Assembly: GCF_000422865.1 (NCBI RefSeq)
Contig: NZ_AUGW01000023.1
Location: forward strand, 1 to 57,919
Source of the DNA: Oceanospirillum maris DSM 6286
GTDB lineage: Bacteria; Pseudomonadota; Gammaproteobacteria; Pseudomonadales; Halomonadaceae
Direction of reading: 5' to 3'
DNA length: 57,919 nt
Shown here: in pieces, positions 36,683 through 47,260 of the stretch
How the letters are laid out: every line of letters begins with the position of its first letter
Position numbering within the stretch: the first letter of the stretch is position 1
Position numbers and translations under genes: made by a program
Notes under the pieces: model-generated
Told to the model about the DNA's origin: nothing
Databases searched by the model: none
Seen by the model: the letters and a program-made list of their open reading frames with translations, nothing else

Positions 36683-38023
36683 ATGGATAGACAAAAGAGA
36701 GACCACACAGCTGACTTGGTGGCACCAGAGCATATTAGAAACCTAGGTGTTCACCCTAACCGCATCCAAAAACAAGACGGACGTTTTGTGGGGCAGTTTT
36801 CTGGCTATACATTAGCCAGCCATTACCAGCCTATTATCTCACTGACCCATCAGCGAACCGTGGGTTACGAAGCCCTAATGCGCCCCTATCTTAACGGTGA
36901 AGCAGAATCACCCTTGGCACTTTTTGGGCGATGCAGAAGCAGCGCGCAAATTAGTCATCTAGACCGTATTAGTCGCGCACTGCATCTAATGAACTTTCGT
37001 TTAATCGAGAGTAAACAAGGCTGGTTATTTCTTAATATTCGTGGTGAAGAGATTCGTCAAAGCAATATGGATGCCTCTAGCATACGAAAAACCTTGGCAG
37101 ATTTCGGCTTTGCACCAGAGCAGATCGTACTAGAGATTTTAGAAGATGCTGTTCATGATGAAATGCTTTTAGCCGAATTTGTTCAAGAGTTTCGTAATGC
37201 AGGTTTTTTAGTTGCCATTGATGACTTTGGCACCGGCCAATCCAACTTTGACCGTATTTGGAAGATCAACCCTAATATTGTGAAGTTAGACCGTTCGATG
37301 ATTCGCAATGCTTACCAACAACCTAGAGCACGTCGTATCTTTCCTCGCCTTGTCAGCCTTCTTAGGGAGACCGAATCCCTTGTTTTGATTGAAGGGGTTG
37401 AAAACCTTGATGAAGCCTTAATCACAATGGATACCGAAGCTGATATGGTGCAAGGGTTCTTTTTTGCCCGCCCATCACTTAACGGTAGCGAGCGTGCAGA
37501 TCTTCCCGTTTATATCAATAAATTGCATACCGAATACACTCAAACTCAACGTAAAGGCCGCCGGGCATTCCATTCTCAATTGGTGACTTTTGAGAGCATG
37601 ATGACCGCCTGCGCCGACCTTATCCGACTCGACCATAGCTTTGAAGAAAGTAGCAAGATGCTATTAGAACAACCGGGCTGTCGTCGCATATTTTTACTGA
37701 ATGAAGACGGCTATCAGATCAGTCGTACTATTGCCCCATCTCATACCGAGGTCGATACCCGCTATCACCCACTTAAAAAGGCTCAAGGGGCTAATTGGGC
37801 TCGTAGAAAGTATTTTCAGCGGGCCATGGAATCTCCTAATCGTGTGTATATTTCACGACCTTACCTTGCCTTGCCTGATGCCAGTATTGATGTGACTTTT
37901 TCTATGGCATTCAATCAAAACAATACGACATGTGTACTCTGCTGCGATGTGGACTCACGTTATATTGATGCTGCGGGCAATCTACTGCAACAGGGGCAAA
38001 TGATTAGCCCGCCAACGAGCTAA
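36683..38023 (+). CDS. EAL-domain c-di-GMP phosphodiesterase with C-terminal sensor-like domain
   Basis: A 446-residue cytoplasmic protein. The EAL domain (about residues 40-280) keeps all expected catalytic positions: YEALMR (the EAL motif), FLNIRGE, LEILED, the DDFG loop IDDFGTGQ, IVKLDRSMI, IEGVEN and VQGFFFARP, so it should hydrolyse c-di-GMP to pGpG. The remaining 160 residues (CRRIFLLNEDGYQIS, HPLKKAQGANWARRKYFQRAM, YLALPDASI) look like a Cache/PDC-type ligand domain, unusually placed after EAL and without membrane helices. Confidence 0.88.
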   Translation: MDRQKRDHTADLVAPEHIRNLGVHPNRIQKQDGRFVGQFSGYTLASHYQPIISLTHQRTVGYEALMRPYLNGEAESPLALFGRCRSSAQISHLDRISRALHLMNFRLIESKQGWLFLNIRGEEIRQSNMDASSIRKTLADFGFAPEQIVLEILEDAVHDEMLLAEFVQEFRNAGFLVAIDDFGTGQSNFDRIWKINPNIVKLDRSMIRNAYQQPRARRIFPRLVSLLRETESLVLIEGVENLDEALITMDTEADMVQGFFFARPSLNGSERADLPVYINKLHTEYTQTQRKGRRAFHSQLVTFESMMTACADLIRLDHSFEESSKMLLEQPGCRRIFLLNEDGYQISRTIAPSHTEVDTRYHPLKKAQGANWARRKYFQRAMESPNRVYISRPYLALPDASIDVTFSMAFNQNNTTCVLCCDVDSRYIDAAGNLLQQGQMISPPTS

Positions 38024-38352
38024 CCCGTCACGACAGAACAATAGCGTGATAGCGCAATAACAGAATAGAGCGATTATTACAGCACTTAAGCTACACTTAA
38101 AAAGCATCAAATCAAACGATTATATCTCGGCATAATAGACCATTTACGATCTAGTTTTTTGCTCTACTCCGCACGTCAAATCAAGCTGTTAAGCGCCCTA
38201 AATATGCGGTGTTCAGGACAAACAACCAAATGTCATTTTTTTGCAAGAAAATGTCGCCTTGCCATTAGCAATTCTTATCCACTGCGTTAGAATGCCGCCA
38301 ATTAAACTAAAGTTTAATCCAGTCTTTTCCCTACGCACTAAAGGAAGTTGCC
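38024..38352. other. Intergenic before the DUF3461 gene
   Basis: A 329-bp gap with no gene recognised; it should hold the promoter of the next gene. Confidence 0.6.
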
Positions 38353-38745
38353 ATGAGTATGGAAAACAACTTCGAAACCCTAAGTAAGATGGGTATCGAG
38401 AATGTTCATGATATTGAAAAATTTACCTCTCGCACCGAAGGCGAGCATGACATTCTGAAAATCTATTTCCAGCGCCACCACGGTGATTGGTTTGCTAAAA
38501 GCAAAAAATTCAAATTTCCTCGCGTTCACAAAGACCGTCGTGTTAACGAAGGTTTAGTGACATACCGTCCAACCACAGAGCCATCAGCGATCTATCTAAA
38601 TGCCGTTGAAGAGCTTGAGAAATTGGTAGCGACGGAGAAAAATACCGTGGATAAAAAAGCGCTACTGTTGGAAGAAATTGACCATCTAGAAAAAGTGGTA
38701 CAGCGTAAAATCATCGATATTCGCCGTCAAATCGAAGAGCTATAG
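38353..38745 (+). CDS. DUF3461 family protein
   Basis: A 130-residue cytoplasmic protein of unknown function. The start MENNFETLSKMGIENVHDIEKFTSRTEG and the LKIYFQRHHGDWFAKSKKFKFPR segment match the small gammaproteobacterial DUF3461 family. The C-terminal third (residues 85-130) should form a coiled helix. AGGA lies seven bases before the ATG, and a strong terminator follows. Confidence 0.85.
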   Translation: MSMENNFETLSKMGIENVHDIEKFTSRTEGEHDILKIYFQRHHGDWFAKSKKFKFPRVHKDRRVNEGLVTYRPTTEPSAIYLNAVEELEKLVATEKNTVDKKALLLEEIDHLEKVVQRKIIDIRRQIEEL

Positions 38746-38783
38746 CATTTCGAAAAACTATAGCACCACACGCTCATCCCCAT

Positions 38784-38819
38784 AAAAAAACGGAGCCTCT
38801 CATGAGACTCCGTTTTTTT
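38784..38819. terminator. Bidirectional terminator between DUF3461 and the SLC13 gene
   Basis: CGGAG-C-CTC (38791-38799) pairs with GAG-A-CTCCG (38804-38812), flanked by seven A before and seven T after. It serves both convergent genes. Confidence 0.9.
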
Positions 38820-38872
38820 ATATCAATTTAGTCATTACTCGCAGACCAAACACATCCGTTTGTAATCAAGGG

Positions 38873-40246
38873 TTACAGCATGACCCAACTGGCAAAGCCA
38901 ATCAGTAAAATCATCATCACATTTAATAGCGCACCAGCTTTCATCATCTGCCTTTGCGGTACATAGCCCGAGCCAAACACAATGGCATTTGGCGGTGTAG
39001 CAACCGGCAGCATAAAGGCGCAAGATGCAGAAATAGCAATCACCGCGGCCAACACCACTGGCGACAACCCCATGGCTTGAGCGATCGAGACAAAGATCGG
39101 CACCAGAAGCGCACTACTGGCGGTGTTACTGGCAATTTCTGTCAACATCACCACAAAGGCCGTAATCACCAGCATAAAGATAATTAAAGGCGAGCCATCT
39201 AAAAAGGAGCTAATAGACTCCGCTAGAAAGACACTACTACCGGTTGTTTTAAGAACTGCAGATAATGTTAACCCACCACCAAACAGCAGTAGCACCCCCC
39301 AGTCTGCGGACTGTTCAATATCCTTCCAGTTCACCAGTTTTAAGGCACAAAGCAGCACAATAGCAAGTAATGCCACCATGGCATCAAAGCCTTTATTAAT
39401 CCCCACAAACTGAGACACCGGCTTACTGAACAGCCATAGAGAAACCGTTAGCACAAACACGCCAAGAGTCATCCATTGAGTTTTACCCATAGGCCTGTGA
39501 GTCGTCTCCATATCAAACTGACGGGAAAGGTCTGGGCGAAAAGCGATCCAGAGCAACATCAGCATAACAGGGAACATCACCAAAACCGCAGGAATACCAA
39601 TCTTCATCCACTAGACAAAACTGATACCAACCGCTGCAGCGGCAATGGCATTTGGTGGGCTACCCACCAAAGTACCAATACCACCGATATTGGCGGAGTA
39701 AGCCACCCCTAACAGCACAAACCAGTAAGTATTACGGTTCTGCTCATAGGGCAAACGGCTAAGCATCCCTAAGGCCAGCGGCAACATCATAGCCGTCGTC
39801 GCAGTATTAGAGATCCACATAGAGACAAAAGCTGCCGTGACAAAGAGTAAAATACTCGCCACAAGCATTTTTCCCCGGGCGGCCCGAATCACAATGCCTG
39901 CGATTCGTTCATCTAATCTTTGCTTATGCAGTGCCGATGCCAGTGCGAAACCACCCAAGAATAGGAAGATAATCGGATTGGCAAAATTCTTCATCGCCTC
40001 AGCAACAGAGAATACACCAAGCACCACCGCCAAAATCGGCACCAAAAGAGCGGTAACCGTAATATGAAACGTCTCTGTCATCCATAACAGCGCCACCGAG
40101 GTCAAAATAGCAAGACCTATACGTAGTTGAAGATCTAAATCCGTGCCGTAAAAAATCCCTAACCCTGCCAAAATTGACAGTAAAAAAGTGATATAAGTGC
40201 GCTGCACACTGAGCTCTCCAAATGATGAACTGAAATATTTTGGCAT
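38873..40246 (-). pseudogene. SLC13/DASS-family anion symporter interrupted by one in-frame TAG
   Basis: Two consecutive frames in the same phase together make one transporter of about 457 residues: residues 1-211 (40246-39614) then TAG at 39611-39613 followed directly by WMKIGIPAVLV and on to the stop at 38873. Family motifs lie on both sides: WISNTATTAMMLPLA and GSPPNAIAA before the stop, and the second-half repeat motifs AFMLPVATPPNAIVFGSG after it. SLC13 proteins import di/tricarboxylates or sulfate with sodium. No other damage is visible, so the change is recent, a read-through site or a sequence error. A substitution from CAG or GAG would explain it. Confidence 0.85.
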
Positions 40247-40317
40247 TCTACCAAAGTTTAAGACAGAAAAAGAATCGGAAGTGCAATCCGCTGATCTTAA
40301 ACAAATAAGTTAACAAC

Positions 40318-41655
40318 TTAGACGGTCAATATCACCTTCGTCAGCGCACGACGGTACATTATCCAAGCAGACCATCCTGCCAGTAGGTTACCGATTAAGA
40401 CACCGATAAAAATCCCCTTTAATCCGGCCAGTTCTGACCCAATCCAAAGGCAAGGTAAAAAGAAAGCAAACAATCGCAAAGCGGAAATAGTGAGCGCGGT
40501 ATAGGATTTTCCCAAAGCATTAGACACGGACACCATCAACATACAAATACCTAACGAGCCAAGACTGATCGGCACCAGCATAAGATGCCAATTTAAAATC
40601 TCAGAAACCGCTGGCTCGCTGGTCATTAAATGGGAAAGCGGGGTTGAAGCAAAGAATGTGACCACAGCGACCAGTAACTGAAAGCTTAGAATAAAACGGC
40701 AAGCGATCGAAACCAAGGAACGAATATCGTCTATTCTTTTCGCCCCTAATAAGCGCCCAATCATGGGAGGCATCGACATGGTAAGCGCCAATACAGCCAC
40801 AATCGAAAAAAATTCAAACCGAGACCCCAACGCCCACGATGCCACCGCCGCGGTGCCAAAGCCCGCAATTAGCTTAGTCGCTAACATCGATGATACTGGT
40901 GGTAGCAATTGGCTGACCATCGCTGGCCCCATAATATGACCAATATCTGCCAGACTTTTACCAACCTTTAAATCTTGCCAGTCAATCGTGACCCAGTGCT
41001 TGCGCGCCACTTTTGGCGCAACGATTAAAAGGCCTAAACTAAATGACACCGTTGTTGCCAAAGCAGCGCCATTCAAACCCAATTCAAAGGTGAAGATAAA
41101 AAGAGGGTCTAATAACAAATTTAAAAGACTGGTAAAAATCATCATAATACCGGGTAACAAGGTATTCCCATTAGCACGACAGATGCTGAAGTAAAAATAG
41201 ATGAGCGCCCCAGTCCAAGCACTAAGCAGCCAATAGGGCCAGTAGGTATCAATAATAGGATAAACACTATCCGGAGCGCCCAGCAAACCTAAAATAGAAC
41301 CTCGTAACAGCCAAATAAGCCCACCAAAGAAAGCGATACCCAGACAGCCCATCATTAAGATTAAGCCGCCTAACTGCTTCCCATAGCGAATATTATTAGC
41401 CCCTAACGCTCGGGAAATAATCGCAGTTGTCGCAATACCCAACCCCACCTGCAAACCGATAATGATCATCTGAATCGGCATGGTAAAGCCCTGTACCGCC
41501 AATGGCAAAATACCTAACTGACCAATAAAAGCACTATCGACCAGCTGGAAGCTCATCAAAGACAACACACCAAATAGCATCGGCCATGTTGTAGAGAAAA
41601 GTTGTTTTGCTAAAGAAGATGACAAAGATACTTGGGAGGACATAAACGTGCTCAT
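40318..41655 (-). CDS. MATE-family multidrug/sodium antiporter (DinF-like)
   Basis: The 445-residue protein has about 12 membrane helices in two similar halves, as MATE exporters do. Recognisable parts are WPMLFGVLSLMSFQLVDSAFIGQ, LGIATTAIISRALGA and the matching second-half ALTMSMPPMIGRLLGA. It would expel cationic compounds with sodium or proton influx. An internal ATG four codons in (41643) is also possible; neither start has a strong ribosome binding site. Confidence 0.88.
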   Translation of the reverse strand: MSTFMSSQVSLSSSLAKQLFSTTWPMLFGVLSLMSFQLVDSAFIGQLGILPLAVQGFTMPIQMIIIGLQVGLGIATTAIISRALGANNIRYGKQLGGLILMMGCLGIAFFGGLIWLLRGSILGLLGAPDSVYPIIDTYWPYWLLSAWTGALIYFYFSICRANGNTLLPGIMMIFTSLLNLLLDPLFIFTFELGLNGAALATTVSFSLGLLIVAPKVARKHWVTIDWQDLKVGKSLADIGHIMGPAMVSQLLPPVSSMLATKLIAGFGTAAVASWALGSRFEFFSIVAVLALTMSMPPMIGRLLGAKRIDDIRSLVSIACRFILSFQLLVAVVTFFASTPLSHLMTSEPAVSEILNWHLMLVPISLGSLGICMLMVSVSNALGKSYTALTISALRLFAFFLPCLWIGSELAGLKGIFIGVLIGNLLAGWSAWIMYRRALTKVILTV

Positions 41656-41751
41656 GGAAAATTGAGCGGGTATTCTAACGCAGTTTCATGTGGGTCAGAT
41701 GAAAATCTGGCGCTTAAAAATAATCATGTCTTTATTTGTTTATCTACCAAT

Positions 41752-41776
41752 AAAAAGCCCCGATATTGTCGAGGCT
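41752..41776 (-). terminator. Terminator of the yehS-like gene
   Basis: AGCC at 41756-41759 and GGCT at 41773-41776 close a stem with inner pairs, followed on the minus strand by TTTTT. It is 12 nt after the gene. Confidence 0.7.
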
Positions 41777-41788
41777 ATTTATACTCGC

Positions 41789-42268
41789 CTATGCCTCAGT
41801 GTTGCCATCATTAGGTCTAAACTGTGATTGAAGCCCTAGCAAGAAATTACGGAGGATTTGATCTTTACACTCACGGTAATGCTTGTTGTCTGGCTTACGG
41901 AAAAATGAGCTTAATTCATGTTTACTTAAAGTGAAATCTACGCGCTGTAGGATATCAACAATATCTTCCGCTTTTAAGTTAAGCGCAATACGCAATTTCT
42001 GAAAGACCATATTATTGTTCAGGCTTTTTTCTGGTGCCGCTGGTTCACCGTCACGCTTACCACGCTTGAGATTAATAAAGCCGTTCAGAAACAAGGCAAG
42101 ATCGGCATCCTTCAGTGTGATGAAATTTTTATCTTCATCTTTTTTCAACCAAGCGATCACCTGTGCGTCGGTTACGATGGCATCTGCCAAAGCAAAGATT
42201 TCAACCACGGTACTGTCTTTTAAATCGAAGGTGTAGCGTAAACGGCGCAAAACATCATTATTGGTCAA
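41789..42268 (-). CDS. yehS: DUF1456 protein, YehS-like
   Basis: A 159-residue protein with two copies of the DUF1456 module: NNDVLRRLRYTFDLKDSTVVEIFAL and NNNMVFQKLRIALNLKAEDIVDIL. The start is taken as TTG at 42268 because AGGA lies six bases before it and the resulting MTNNDVLRRLRY aligns with E. coli YehS; an upstream in-frame start at 42301 would add 11 poor residues. The function of the family is unknown. It is predicted helical and cytoplasmic. Confidence 0.87.
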   Translation of the reverse strand: MTNNDVLRRLRYTFDLKDSTVVEIFALADAIVTDAQVIAWLKKDEDKNFITLKDADLALFLNGFINLKRGKRDGEPAAPEKSLNNNMVFQKLRIALNLKAEDIVDILQRVDFTLSKHELSSFFRKPDNKHYRECKDQILRNFLLGLQSQFRPNDGNTEA

Positions 42269-42487
42269 AATAGATCCTAGTCTTAGGTAAACCCAGAACA
42301 ATCCACGCGATTGCTGGAGGGAGCTAATTTTAGCAGAATAAGCTCCACAGCCCTACCTTATTGCTGTAATGCCCCGTTAAGGCGATGCTATTTGAATTTA
42401 ATCGAAGACCTATGTGAATTCTGAAAGAAAATGAGTAAGATTCATTTGTCATGATTATTTAAGATCGATTCAAAGAAGAGGTTTACC

Positions 42488-43195
42488 GTGTCCAAAATTG
42501 CCACTGCCAGACGCTCCCGCACGATCACCACCGAAGAAGTGCTATTGATTCTTTGCCATTCTGTGACTGAAGTATTAGGCAATACGGGGAATGATCAAGT
42601 CAACTACTCGCCAATGGTACAGAAGATCAATAAAACCTGTTTGCGACCAGACATCGGTTGTTTTGTACTCTTTGATGGTGGTTTTTCCGGCTTAGTCATC
42701 ATCAATTTCACCGCAGACTCTGCGATGGAAATTTACCGTAAATATCTATTAAGTATGGGAATGCCTGAGAATGAGCTAGCGCAGTTCCATACCGCAGATG
42801 AAGTAAGCAATGTCATGGGCGAAATTATGAACCAGATTGTGGGTGATTTTACCAACAAGGTTCGTCATCAGCTAAAAACATCCATCACCCAAAGTCAGCC
42901 AAAAATGATGGCGATGAATAAGCAAGTACAAATATCGGTCAACACCACGCTGGATCAACCTCAGTCTCGCCGAGTTACTTTTAACACCGAAGATAATAAT
43001 ATTTTCTATCTTGAGCTATCGATGGATAAAACCGAATTTATCAAGTTGCACGACTTTGATGAAACCGCGCTGGAAAATCCAGATGATATTTTTGATAACA
43101 ACACCAACACCCCCAAAACACGCCGTGATGACAGCGCCGGTGGCATAAAACCAAATACCGAGCATGATGATTTAATGAGTGATCTAGGGATCTAG
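42488..43195 (+). CDS. DUF3334 protein, CheC/CheX-like
   Basis: A 235-residue cytoplasmic protein with a GTG start. The middle (about 55-150) has the fold signature of CheC/CheX-like phosphatases: GCFVLFDGGFSGLVIINF, then ADEVSNVMGEIMNQIVGDFTNKV, resembling the E-x2-N helix of CheX/CheC (here EVSNVMGEIMNQ). This supports a DUF3334 assignment. A link to chemotaxis is suggested by fold only, since no che genes adjoin. The C-terminus is acidic and low in complexity. Confidence 0.78.
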   Translation: MSKIATARRSRTITTEEVLLILCHSVTEVLGNTGNDQVNYSPMVQKINKTCLRPDIGCFVLFDGGFSGLVIINFTADSAMEIYRKYLLSMGMPENELAQFHTADEVSNVMGEIMNQIVGDFTNKVRHQLKTSITQSQPKMMAMNKQVQISVNTTLDQPQSRRVTFNTEDNNIFYLELSMDKTEFIKLHDFDETALENPDDIFDNNTNTPKTRRDDSAGGIKPNTEHDDLMSDLGI

Positions 43196-43242
43196 CTTGC
43201 CGCTATTTCTTAGCGTTTATTTTGAATAAAAAATCCTATCAA

Positions 43243-43275
43243 AGCCCATCAAATAAAAATGGATGGGCTACTCTT
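43243..43275 (+). terminator. Terminator of the DUF3334 gene
   Basis: AGCCCATC (43243-43250) pairs with GATGGGCT (43262-43269) and is followed by a T-rich tract, about 50 nt after the stop. Confidence 0.75.
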
Positions 43276-43309
43276 TTTCTTTTACCCTTGGTTCTTTTAC
43301 CTCTAAGCT

Positions 43310-45139
43310 CTAAACCTCATTCGCTTTGCGATAGCGTCCTTGATAATCAAAGATTCGATCCTGCACCTGCCAATAGTATTTTTGTTTGCGGGCGATAACA
43401 AAATCCGGTGCACTCAGCAGACTTTGTTTCTGCATCACCTCGTCTATCTTGCTAAAGGTTTCTGGTGTCTGCCCTTTCCCTAAACGCCGACCAAAGAGGC
43501 GATTAAATACCGCCCGCTGGGTGGGTTTTGCAAAGTCAAAGGACTCTTTCAGCTCTTCGCCATCTTCACCGTGGTAGGTAATTTTCAGTTTATGGCCTGT
43601 TTTTTCTGGGTGAGCAGGTTTGTCTGTGTGAATGCTTAAGGTCATTCCAGCACAGCGAATCACCATGGCATCTTTTAGTTTCAGGGCGTCTTTTAGCTTA
43701 TCATCTGGATCGATAATCGCAGCCCGGCATTGATGGCAGTTACGGGCGGCAATATCATTTTCCGCGCCACAATGGGGACACTCTTTAAAACGAAAGCGAT
43801 AATCACACTGTACCGGACGCTGCTTTTTAGTGGAGTCACTGCTGTTCAAGTCTTTATCGAAATCTAGCGTATCCTCATCTAAAAGCCCCTGACAGCGACG
43901 GCCGAAGTGTTCAACAATCTGACCTTGGCTATCTTTTTTGCCCCAAAAAATATTGGCAAAACCGCAACCCGGACAAAATACCTGCACCGGCTCGCTATCT
44001 GGATTGGGTTTCGTTTCACCCACTTCAGGGTGATACAGATTGACGTTATTACCGGCATAATCGATCACTAAACAATCGGTTTTACCTTCATCCAATCGTA
44101 GGCCTCGACCCACAATTTGTTGATACAAACTCACCGACTGGGTAGGGCGTAAAATAGCGATAAAATCCACGTGAGGCGCATCAAAGCCCGTGGTCAACAC
44201 TGAGACATTGACCAGATATTTCAGCTCGCACTGTTTAAAGCGCTGAATCAGAGAGTCTCGCGTTTTAAGCTCCGTCGCTCCAGTAATCAGCGCCGTTTGA
44301 GATTGAGGAAGGTAGCTGGTGATCTCTTTCGCATGATCCACCGTGGCGGCAAAAATCATCACCGCTTTACGCGTTATCGCCAGTTCTGTCACCTGTTCGA
44401 TAATGGCGCGAGTCACCCGCTGATGCTTATTAAGCAGCTGGTTGACCTCTTTCTCTGCGTACTCGCCAAAATTATTCTGTGCTAGCACAGAAAAGTCGTA
44501 CTGCGCCACGGCAGCATCCACCAGATCCGGCTTGGTGAGAAAGCCTCGATTGATCATATAGCTCAGGGGTAGCTCATAGATGCAATGCTGAAAAGGCTTG
44601 TCCTTCTCCTCGCTAGAGCCTCGGACAAAACCATGATGGTGATAACGGTAGATCCACCCCATCCCCAGCCGATAGGGCGTGGCCGTCAGTCCCAGAACCT
44701 TAAGATTATCGTTCTGCTGTCGTAGCTGCTCAATAATTCGCTGATACTGGCTGGTGTCCTCACCGCTGACCCGATGACACTCATCGATGATGACCAGAGA
44801 GTATTCGTGCTGAAACTGATCCAGATTGGCAGACACCGACTGCACACTGGCAAAGGTCACCTGATGTTGATACTCCTTCCGCTTTAATCCTGCGGAAAAG
44901 ATACCACCCGTTAAGCCATAGCTCTGGTATTTAGCATGGTTTTGCTCCACCAGCTCTTTAACGTGGGTTAGCACCAAAATCTTACGCCGCGCAAGACGCG
45001 CCAGCTCCGCAATTACCAAGCTTTTACCGGCACCGGTGGGTAGCACAATAACCGCAGAATCATCGGATTTTCGGAAGTGTTTTAACGTCGCATCAACGGC
45101 TTCCTGCTGATATGGGCGCAGGGTGAAAGGCATGGTCAT
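43310..45139 (-). CDS. radD: Superfamily 2 DNA helicase, RadD (YejH)
   Basis: The 609-residue helicase-like protein matches E. coli RadD (586 residues) throughout. Seen: Walker [10 protein letters not shown], the DECH box, [13 protein letters not shown] (motif III), [10 protein letters not shown] and [10 protein letters not shown] (motifs V and VI), and two CxxC pairs plus [12 protein letters not shown] in the C-terminal zinc region. RadD aids RecA-dependent recombination and survival after double-strand breaks. The frame is open upstream to 45259, but those 40 residues are not family-like. The ATG at 45139 (or 45133, [14 protein letters not shown]) gives the conserved N-terminus. Confidence 0.92.
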   Translation of the reverse strand: MTMPFTLRPYQQEAVDATLKHFRKSDDSAVIVLPTGAGKSLVIAELARLARRKILVLTHVKELVEQNHAKYQSYGLTGGIFSAGLKRKEYQHQVTFASVQSVSANLDQFQHEYSLVIIDECHRVSGEDTSQYQRIIEQLRQQNDNLKVLGLTATPYRLGMGWIYRYHHHGFVRGSSEEKDKPFQHCIYELPLSYMINRGFLTKPDLVDAAVAQYDFSVLAQNNFGEYAEKEVNQLLNKHQRVTRAIIEQVTELAITRKAVMIFAATVDHAKEITSYLPQSQTALITGATELKTRDSLIQRFKQCELKYLVNVSVLTTGFDAPHVDFIAILRPTQSVSLYQQIVGRGLRLDEGKTDCLVIDYAGNNVNLYHPEVGETKPNPDSEPVQVFCPGCGFANIFWGKKDSQGQIVEHFGRRCQGLLDEDTLDFDKDLNSSDSTKKQRPVQCDYRFRFKECPHCGAENDIAARNCHQCRAAIIDPDDKLKDALKLKDAMVIRCAGMTLSIHTDKPAHPEKTGHKLKITYHGEDGEELKESFDFAKPTQRAVFNRLFGRRLGKGQTPETFSKIDEVMQKQSLLSAPDFVIARKQKYYWQVQDRIFDYQGRYRKANEV

Positions 45140-45255
45140 AGCGGGCGTAATATCGGGTGAAGAATGAGAAACGGATGGTAGCAAAAATCGGAGAGAAAGG
45201 CCGTACAAAACTGAATATCTATACAGCCTTTTAACAAAATAGGGCAAAGAAAGTG

Positions 45256-46224
45256 TCAATCAACCTGATACCGTAGCAAAACTTGATTGTCGAGCACCAC
45301 ATTGCTTGACCAGATAAATTCTGCTCCAGCACCTGCAAATTTTTCTCTGAAGTTCATATAGGCCTTTTTATTTTCAACGCCAATATCATCTTCAGTATAT
45401 GTTATCGCTTGAGGCCAATGACTATAGTCAAATAGCTTTTTTTCCCAATTTTCAGGCAAAGGCCAATGAACCGCATAAGCGCTTGCGCCATCATCGGTAC
45501 CACCCGCAAAACAAGTCGATGAATCTCTAATCTGATCCTGCTCTTTTAAACAGCTTAAATCATAAATCGGCGAGGTATAAAACGTTTGAGCAAGCCATTC
45601 ACTATTTGTAACCGTGCCATCACTAAAGCTTGCGATAAACCCACCGTCTCCCGCATGATACTTTTTACCGCGATTATTCTCAGATCCAAGACCTAGGTTT
45701 TCTTCCCAATCAACAAGTTTAACCGCAATATTATATGGCTTCTTCACTTTAAATTTTACAAGACTAGAATTAAAAGGCGTGAATGGAACCGCATCAACAC
45801 CTACAAGTTTGCCATTGATATACAGCTCAAAATAGTTATCAGCAAACAGATAACCTATAACAACTTCACCGTCAGCATCAATCTCTATAGCAGGAATAGC
45901 GTCGATATCAATCTGTGATAAATCGCTAGGCGTAACGCCTGAACATTCGTTAAAAAGATCCGGTGCATGATTTGCAGACAAAAACTGATTAGCCGAGGGA
46001 ACCGTCCATTTATTTGAATGTGCATCAACCTGCAGACCTACAGCTGCAACCCTTGACCTTCCCCCATGACAGGTAAATAAACTAGGATTAGCAACCGTTG
46101 CAGCCCCTTGAGTAACAACCCCTGTTCCCTTATAACCTGTCATACTATTTGAAACAACTTGGGAATTAACCTGAGTACACCCTAAAAGTGTAAAAACCAT
46201 TGTTACAAATATTAATTTTTTCAT
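45256..46224 (-). CDS. Lipoprotein of unknown function
   Basis: I do not recognise this 322-residue protein. It has a lipoprotein signal peptide ([16 protein letters not shown], lipobox LLGC) and a mature part rich in aromatic, Asp and Gly residues. [14 protein letters not shown] resembles a beta-sandwich strand pair as in carbohydrate-binding or galactosidase-type jelly rolls, and a later part ([43 protein letters not shown]) is typical of such secreted domains. Four cysteines may form disulfides. It would be lipid-anchored in the envelope. Confidence 0.75.
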   Translation of the reverse strand: MKKLIFVTMVFTLLGCTQVNSQVVSNSMTGYKGTGVVTQGAATVANPSLFTCHGGRSRVAAVGLQVDAHSNKWTVPSANQFLSANHAPDLFNECSGVTPSDLSQIDIDAIPAIEIDADGEVVIGYLFADNYFELYINGKLVGVDAVPFTPFNSSLVKFKVKKPYNIAVKLVDWEENLGLGSENNRGKKYHAGDGGFIASFSDGTVTNSEWLAQTFYTSPIYDLSCLKEQDQIRDSSTCFAGGTDDGASAYAVHWPLPENWEKKLFDYSHWPQAITYTEDDIGVENKKAYMNFREKFAGAGAEFIWSSNVVLDNQVLLRYQVD

Positions 46225-46369
46225 ATCACATCCTTATTTTATCTTAGTCGCTCTGTACGTTTTACCATCGTAGTAATCTTTTGCTATCCAGCAATTTATT
46301 TTCTGGCGCATTCTACAATCATTTATCACAAATAGCACAAAGCACAACAATCCTTTTATTATCAGATAG

Positions 46370-47260
46370 TTATGAAGAATCAGCCTCAAGCATTACATTA
46401 TATTTTTTCAGTAGCTTCTGTTCTTTTTTTCCTTTCATTGATACTCGTCCCTCATTCCAAATTCTGATCAACTGCTCTCTTTTTTCCGTCGGAATTTTTA
46501 CTGAGAAGATAGGCATTTCAACTAATCGTTTTTCTAAGCCTGGACGCACTACTTTTAATGAATCGCTCAAGTGTAGTCGGTTTAAAGCATGTTGAAGCAC
46601 TAGGTCGCTGTCAGCATAGAGATCAACCCTATGCTCTTTAATCATATGAAAGGCTCGGTCAACCACATCATCGTAACCGGCAATCGTCTCAATGAAATTC
46701 GCGTTTTTTACATCGTCAATATAGCCCTGATAATCCAGACTCATTGAACTGTAATCCCAACCTAAACCGGTTGCGATGCGCTTGCCTTTGATCGACTCAA
46801 TCCCTTGATATCGCCATGGATCGTCTCGCCTAACTACAAAGGCTGACGTGTATTCAAAAGAGGGTTCGGCGGCATAAACAAAGCCTTTTTCCGCATTATG
46901 CGAGAATAGGTATTCCGGCAACATATCACACACGCCTTCGGCCACCAGATCCAGCCCTCTTGCCAAAGGGACTTCGTAGTATTCCAGCCTGTAACCCTGC
47001 GCTGTGTATATTTGCTCTATCATATCAATAACGACACCACGGCCCGTTGACTGCTCTGTGGGGAAAATCGTCATGGGTGGCCATTGGTCGTAGCAGACTC
47101 TTAAAAGACCAGACTGGCTATTTAACCTATTAGCTTGGCCTGCACCGGTGATGCTAACACCTGTCAGCATAAGCACGATCAAGAGCCCCAGCGGCTGAGG
47201 CCTTAGCAATTTTCTGGCTATTTTATTTTTCGACACGATCCCGGCCTTTATTTTTGGCAC
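46370..47260 (-). CDS. Periplasmic solute-binding protein family 3 (SBP_bac_3)
   Basis: A 296-residue protein with a signal peptide (PLGLLIVLMLTGVSITGAGQA) and a family-3 amino-acid-type binding domain: LLRVCYDQWPPMTIF, VIDMIEQIYTAQGYRLEYYEVPLARGLDLVAEGVCDM, and GKRIATGLGWDYSS. No ABC permease is nearby. Its start lies 38 bp inside the preceding diguanylate cyclase gene, so the two are co-expressed. This suggests a sensing partner for the cyclase's periplasmic domain, or a sensory role of its own, more than uptake. Confidence 0.82.
   Translation of the reverse strand: MPKIKAGIVSKNKIARKLLRPQPLGLLIVLMLTGVSITGAGQANRLNSQSGLLRVCYDQWPPMTIFPTEQSTGRGVVIDMIEQIYTAQGYRLEYYEVPLARGLDLVAEGVCDMLPEYLFSHNAEKGFVYAAEPSFEYTSAFVVRRDDPWRYQGIESIKGKRIATGLGWDYSSMSLDYQGYIDDVKNANFIETIAGYDDVVDRAFHMIKEHRVDLYADSDLVLQHALNRLHLSDSLKVVRPGLEKRLVEMPIFSVKIPTEKREQLIRIWNEGRVSMKGKKEQKLLKKYNVMLEADSS

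Noticed and set aside
45140-45259. N-terminal extension of RadD from a TTG overlapping the lipoprotein stop
   Set aside because: The 40 extra residues are hydrophobic/basic and absent from RadD proteins, whereas the start at 45139 or 45133 gives the conserved N-terminus.
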